NCBI RefSeq assembly: GCF_025319965.1
Contig: NZ_CP012549.1
Location: 1,488,001 to 1,552,000, forward strand
Source of the DNA: Campylobacter sp. RM16187
GTDB lineage: Bacteria; Campylobacterota; Campylobacteria; Campylobacterales; Campylobacteraceae
Direction: 5' to 3'
Length of the DNA stretch: 64,000 nucleotides
Within the stretch, counting starts at the first letter, position 1; the number at the start of each line of letters is the position of its first letter. The notes beneath the pieces are model-generated. The model made no database searches and had not been told where the DNA came from. It saw only the letters and a list, made by a program, of their open reading frames with translations. Both the position numbers and the translations under genes were made by a program. Of this stretch, positions 60,296 through 64,000 are shown piece by piece.

Positions 60296-60565
60296 ATGCT
60301 AAATTTACCGGAAATAACAACAGAAGAAGAGAATAATAAATTTTTAGATGCTGTCGCTTCAAACGTAAAGAAGATTAGGCAGGATAGAAGCTTAAGTCAG
60401 CTCGAAACCGCTCTTAGTATAGGACAAGCATCAAGCGGATTTTACGCTAACATGGAAAACAACGCTCACGGCAAACACTTTAATCTGCTACATCTATTTA
60501 AACTATCCAAACTATTTAAATGTGATATTTGCGATTTTTTTAAGGATACCGAAATAAAAAAATAA
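60296..60565 (+). CDS. Small Xre-type HTH regulator
   Basis: 89 residues: ASNVKKIRQDRSLSQLETALSIGQASSGFYANMENNAHGKHFNLLHLFKLSKLF has the helix-turn-helix form of the Xre/Cro family, with a Cys-rich tail (KCDICDFF). ATG 60296 with AGGA five bases ahead; a nearer ATG at 60291 runs into a stop. It probably represses itself and the divergent pair through the palindromes. Confidence 0.75.
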   Translation: MLNLPEITTEEENNKFLDAVASNVKKIRQDRSLSQLETALSIGQASSGFYANMENNAHGKHFNLLHLFKLSKLFKCDICDFFKDTEIKK

Positions 60566-60704
60566 AGAAACCCGCAAATAAAATTTAATACTAATCCATA
60601 TCCATAAAGCTACTTTAATTCAACCGTAATTTATAAAACCTGAAAATAAATATGAGTCGTAAATCTTAAATTTAAGTCTTAAAAATTATAAAATTTAATA
60701 CAAA

Positions 60705-61559
60705 TTAATCCTTTCTAACTCTTACAAAAACAGGAAATCTAGGAAGTCCGTTTGCGGTTAAATTTTGAAATTTGTATGTTATCACTTCGCCGATTTTTGG
60801 TGGATTTATTCGCTCCTCATCGCTAAAGCCTGAGCCTATCTTAAAGCGCTTTTTATCGCTTGTTTCGCAGGTAACAGAGCCAAGCTTGCCTTTAAATTTG
60901 CCACTGCCTTCATTAAGTGAAACGACCTCGCACTCTGCGTCCTTAAATTTTTTATATTTCATATCGTTTTTACTTCTGCCGTGATAATAGGCTAAATTTG
61001 GCTTACGAACTACCACGCCTTCGCCGCCAAGTGCAATTATCTCATCTAAAATTTCTTCAAGATGGGCATTATCTCTTAATTTTATCTGCTTGATTATCTT
61101 TATTTTTTCGCCGCTAATCTCATTTTTTGATAGAAAATTTTCAAGCTTTTCAAGGCGTTTAAGCAGTCCCTTTTCACTGCTTGGAGCGTCAAAAACGTAA
61201 AATTTTATCTCTTGCCAAGCCTTTTCATCAGGATTTTTATCCATCACTATCGACTGGATTTTTTCAAACTCGCCTCGCTTCGTATAAAGCTCACCGTCAA
61301 GCGCAAAAGACGGAAAATTCAAAGTGAAATTTTTAGGAGCATTTATCTTTTTGCCGCTTCTTGAGAGTAAATTTTCTCCGTCCCAATAAGCTCTAACTCC
61401 GTCAAGCTTTTCGCTTGCAAGATATCCGCTTACATCCTTTTGATCAAATTCGCTAAGTTTTAAAAGCTCAAATTTTGTGTTTTTACCTACTTGCTCGCTC
61501 GCTAAAGAGTGCAAGGCAAAAGTAGCAAAAAACAGCAAAACAAGAGTAAAAATTCTCAA
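60705..61559 (-). CDS. Periplasmic ATP-dependent DNA ligase (LigE type)
   Basis: 284 residues with a signal peptide ([20 protein letters not shown]). The nucleotidyltransferase core has Lys51 in [10 protein letters not shown] (motif I), LDGELYT (motif III), [10 protein letters not shown] (motif IV) and MKYKKFK (motif V). A C-terminal OB domain ([15 protein letters not shown]) follows. The family seals nicks with ATP; the leader suggests action on DNA outside the cytoplasm, such as during uptake. It overlaps the next gene by 4 bases. C. jejuni has a homologue (Cj1669c) elsewhere. Confidence 0.9.
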   Translation of the reverse strand: MRIFTLVLLFFATFALHSLASEQVGKNTKFELLKLSEFDQKDVSGYLASEKLDGVRAYWDGENLLSRSGKKINAPKNFTLNFPSFALDGELYTKRGEFEKIQSIVMDKNPDEKAWQEIKFYVFDAPSSEKGLLKRLEKLENFLSKNEISGEKIKIIKQIKLRDNAHLEEILDEIIALGGEGVVVRKPNLAYYHGRSKNDMKYKKFKDAECEVVSLNEGSGKFKGKLGSVTCETSDKKRFKIGSGFSDEERINPPKIGEVITYKFQNLTANGLPRFPVFVRVRKD

Positions 61560-62617
61560 ATTTTAACTCCGTAAAACTCGCAATACCACTCTACAAATTT
61601 CGCCACACCCTCATTTACGCTAGTGCTTGGCTTGTAGCCAAAGTCATCTATAAGCCCGCTTACATCAGCATAAGTTGCAGGTACGTCGCCTGCTTGTATC
61701 GGCATAAAATTTTTCTTTATCTCTCTGCCGATTTTTATCTCGATCGCCTTTATGTAGTCCATAAGCTCGACCGGATTATTATTGCCGATATTGTAAATTT
61801 TATAAGGTGCTTTTGATGTTGCGGGGTCGGGATTTAAGCCGCTCCAAGAAGAATTTGGCGAAGCCGGGTTATCCACGCACTTAATTATGCCTTTTACGAT
61901 GTCATCGATATAGGTAAAATCGCGCTTCATCTTGCCGTGGTTAAAGACGTTGATAGCCTCGTTTTTAAGCGCAGCATCAACAAACAAAAATAGCGCCATA
62001 TCAGGTCGCCCCCAAGGTCCATAAACGGTAAAAAACCTAAGCCCGGTTGTCGGCAAACCAAAAAGATGACTATAAGTGTGAGCCATCATTTCGTTACTCT
62101 TTTTACTAGCCGCATATAGGCTAATAGGATGCTCGGTGCTGTGATGCGTACTAAAAGGCATCTTTTCATTTAGCCCGTAAACCGAGCTCGAGCTTGCATA
62201 TACGAAGTTTTTTAGCTCAAATTTACGTGCGCACTCAAGCAGATTTACAAAGCCTACAATATTGCTTTGCACGTAAGCGTGAGGGTTAATTAGCGAATAA
62301 CGAACCCCTGCTTGAGCGGCTAAATTTACTACACAGTCAAATTTAAACTCGCTAAAAAGCCTTTCAAGCACGCTTAAATCAGCCAAATCAGCTTTGATAA
62401 AGTGCAAATTCGGATATTTGCAAGAAGTTATCAGCTCATTTTCTTTGATATCTTGCCTGCTAAAGCCCGCAGTTTCAAGCCTTGCGTATTTTAAATTTAC
62501 GTCGTAATAGTCGTTGATATTATCAAGCCCGACTACTTCATCGCCACGCTTTGCAAGTGCAAGTGAGAGGTGAAATCCGATAAATCCAGCCGTTCCAGTT
62601 ACTAAAATTTTCATCAT
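61556..62617 (-). CDS. UDP-glucuronate 4-epimerase-like sugar epimerase
   Basis: 353 residues. [72 protein letters not shown] and [41 protein letters not shown] are hallmarks of the UDP-GlcA 4-epimerase (CapI) group. It would give UDP-GalA from the product of the dehydrogenase at 54.6-55.9 kb. Two adjacent ATGs (62617, 62614) are both possible. Confidence 0.88.
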   Translation of the reverse strand: MMKILVTGTAGFIGFHLSLALAKRGDEVVGLDNINDYYDVNLKYARLETAGFSRQDIKENELITSCKYPNLHFIKADLADLSVLERLFSEFKFDCVVNLAAQAGVRYSLINPHAYVQSNIVGFVNLLECARKFELKNFVYASSSSVYGLNEKMPFSTHHSTEHPISLYAASKKSNEMMAHTYSHLFGLPTTGLRFFTVYGPWGRPDMALFLFVDAALKNEAINVFNHGKMKRDFTYIDDIVKGIIKCVDNPASPNSSWSGLNPDPATSKAPYKIYNIGNNNPVELMDYIKAIEIKIGREIKKNFMPIQAGDVPATYADVSGLIDDFGYKPSTSVNEGVAKFVEWYCEFYGVKI

Positions 62618-62665
62618 TATTCCTTTTAATTCATACCGATTTTACTAAAATTTGGCAAACTAATT

Positions 62666-63685
62666 TCACTCATCATCAAGGTTAATTTCCGGCAATCTCT
62701 CTTCAAATTTAGGTTGATTTTTAGCCTTCAAATTAATCTCGCTAGCCTTTTTTACCATACCGCCAAATCCGCTTTTAGCCAAATGATCCTCAAGCTCATC
62801 AATGCCTATACGTTCTGACTCATTATCATCCTCTTCGTCTTCATCAAATTCTCTAGTCACTATCTCGTAATCAAGCTCACCCTTTAGCCTTGCAAGTTCC
62901 ATTTCGATAGCCTCACAAAATACGGGCGTATAACCCATTTGTGAGCATTTTTGAATCAAAAATTCACTCATGTCGGCTAAAAAGCTAGCGTAATCGTCTT
63001 TTGTTAAATTTCCACGCAAAAGCTCATATTTTAAAAACAGCCAATATGTATTTAAAGTATCAGACTCGCAGTATTCATTGATCTTGGCTATCTCACCCGC
63101 AAAAAACAGCTGCATAACCTGATCGCCGTGAATATCGTATTTTCCGGGCAAATTTAGACTCGCGCAAAGAGTATCAAGCTTTAGCCCGCTAACGGCACGA
63201 AAATCACTAATATGATCAAGCAAATCAAGATGAAAGCGCCCATCATATCTGCTTCTATAATTTTCCCACTTATTTTTATTAAGCTCCTTGTTATCGCTTT
63301 CAAAATAGGCAGGGCAGCTTAGATTATAACGCATGGACCGCACCATAATCATCGGCAGATCAAAACCGCGTCCATTAAAACTAATTAATCGCGGATTATA
63401 CTCATTGATGAAATTTATAAATTTGGCCAAAATTTCCTGCTCATTTTCACCTTTCATTGTGCTAACGCGTAAAAATCTGCCAAATTCATCCGCCATTACC
63501 GCAGATATTGCGACTACTTTATGAAACATCACCGGTAAAAATTCGCTTCCGCTAGCCTCTTTTTGATCCCAAAATGCAGCTTTACAAACATCCAAATCAC
63601 TGCCTCTATATCCGTAAACTCTCCTTAAAAGCGCAGTATCAGGAACAGTTTCACAATCAAATACACAAATATAACTTTTAGACAC
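62666..63685 (-). CDS. Predicted 3'-5' exonuclease related to the PolB proofreading domain
   Basis: 339 residues. DnaQ-like metal ligands in ICVFDCETVPD (motif I), LISFNGRGFDLPMIM (motif II) and YCESDTLNTYWLFL (motif III). An acidic C-terminal part (about 280-339: FDEDEEDDNESERIG) has no assignment. Single-strand DNA processing is likely from the family, but no pathway is known. Located before waaC, as Cj1132c in C. jejuni. Confidence 0.8.
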   Translation of the reverse strand: MSKSYICVFDCETVPDTALLRRVYGYRGSDLDVCKAAFWDQKEASGSEFLPVMFHKVVAISAVMADEFGRFLRVSTMKGENEQEILAKFINFINEYNPRLISFNGRGFDLPMIMVRSMRYNLSCPAYFESDNKELNKNKWENYRSRYDGRFHLDLLDHISDFRAVSGLKLDTLCASLNLPGKYDIHGDQVMQLFFAGEIAKINEYCESDTLNTYWLFLKYELLRGNLTKDDYASFLADMSEFLIQKCSQMGYTPVFCEAIEMELARLKGELDYEIVTREFDEDEEDDNESERIGIDELEDHLAKSGFGGMVKKASEINLKAKNQPKFEERLPEINLDDE

Positions 63686-63749
63686 TTCAAACCTTTTTTA
63701 GCCAAATATTTGTAAAATGATACCAAAAATAGTGAAATTAAGCGAAAAA

Positions 63750-64000
63750 ATGAGCCAAGATTTAAAGAGCCAAAGCCTTAAAATAGCCATCATAAAACTC
63801 TCCGCGCTAGGCGATATCGTACATGCTAGTATAGTGCTCGAGTTTATCAAAAAAAATCTCGAATCAGCCGGCATAAACTATGATATTTCATGGATAGTAG
63901 ATGAAAAATTTGCCGAGATATTAGAAGGTCATGAGCTAATTTCAAATCTAATAAAAATTCCGCTAAAAGATAAAAAATTTCTAAGAACCTATAAAATTTT
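63750..64000 (+). CDS. waaC: Heptosyltransferase I, N-terminal part
   Basis: The first 83 codons: KIAIIKLSALGDIVHASIVLEFIKK and SWIVDEKFAEILEGHEL match WaaC, which adds the first heptose to Kdo of lipooligosaccharide. The gene runs off the window. Frame is also open from ATG 63717 and GTG 63732, so the exact start is unsure; the conserved part begins at KIAIIK. Start of the LOS locus in Campylobacter. Confidence 0.9.
   Translation, partial: MSQDLKSQSLKIAIIKLSALGDIVHASIVLEFIKKNLESAGINYDISWIVDEKFAEILEGHELISNLIKIPLKDKKFLRTYKI

Overview
The window is a low-G+C chromosomal segment of an epsilonproteobacterium, almost certainly a Campylobacter other than C. jejuni. Three things point there. The block pyrF-nusB-ribH-kdsA-EamA / der-aroK-trpS-serS-pflB keeps the order I know from C. 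jejuni Cj0381c-Cj0390. The block pssA-psd-like-ftsH-prmA-cheY followed by pgl genes matches Cj1114c-Cj1131c, with waaC at the far end. NrfA carries only CxxCH hemes. The species cannot be fixed from the sequence alone.

Layout. 1-8.2 kb: carboxylate/amino-acid transporters (DctA end, a DAACS symporter, a DcuC-type carrier), two peptidases (PepT, PepE) and a PepSY-type membrane operon. 8.3-18.7 kb: a HutX-type heme gene under a clear Fur box, then an accessory defence island. The island holds a decayed RelBE-like pair, a type I restriction-modification operon (half-S, M, frameshifted S, an unrecognised gene, R, a YgjP-like metalloprotease) and a divergent ATPase with a nuclease-like tail. It ends near tRNA-Ser(GCU). 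19.4-29.3 kb: housekeeping genes and pflB (flagellar motor). 29.4-32.7 kb: a Sel1-repeat secreted protein, a DUF805 protein, and leuA preceded by a previously unlisted leucine-rich leader peptide. 32.7-57.0 kb: one long minus-strand block running gne, two UDP-sugar dehydrogenases, Wzx flippase, five glycosyltransferases, pglB-A-C-D-E-F-G, hisH-hisA, cheY, prmA, ftsH, psd-like, pssA, leader, leuA. 57.0-64.0 kb: nrfHA nitrite reductase behind an FNR/CRP-type box, a small HTH regulator divergent from two tiny membrane proteins, a periplasmic ATP-dependent DNA ligase, a UDP-uronate epimerase, a PolB-like exonuclease and the start of waaC.

How the genes work together. PglF/E/D make UDP-diNAcBac, PglC loads it on undecaprenyl phosphate, PglA, PglJ and the PglH/PglI-like and GT25 transferases extend it, and PglB transfers it to Asn in the periplasm. 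Unlike C. jejuni, no PglK ABC flippase is seen in this cluster. A Wzx-like carrier takes its place, and two nucleotide-sugar 6-dehydrogenases suggest a uronic-acid residue in the glycan. The best candidates for something not yet described are this variant glycosylation locus, the leader peptide coupled to the pssA stop codon, the palindrome-controlled HTH/small-membrane-protein unit, and the unknown gene inside the restriction operon.
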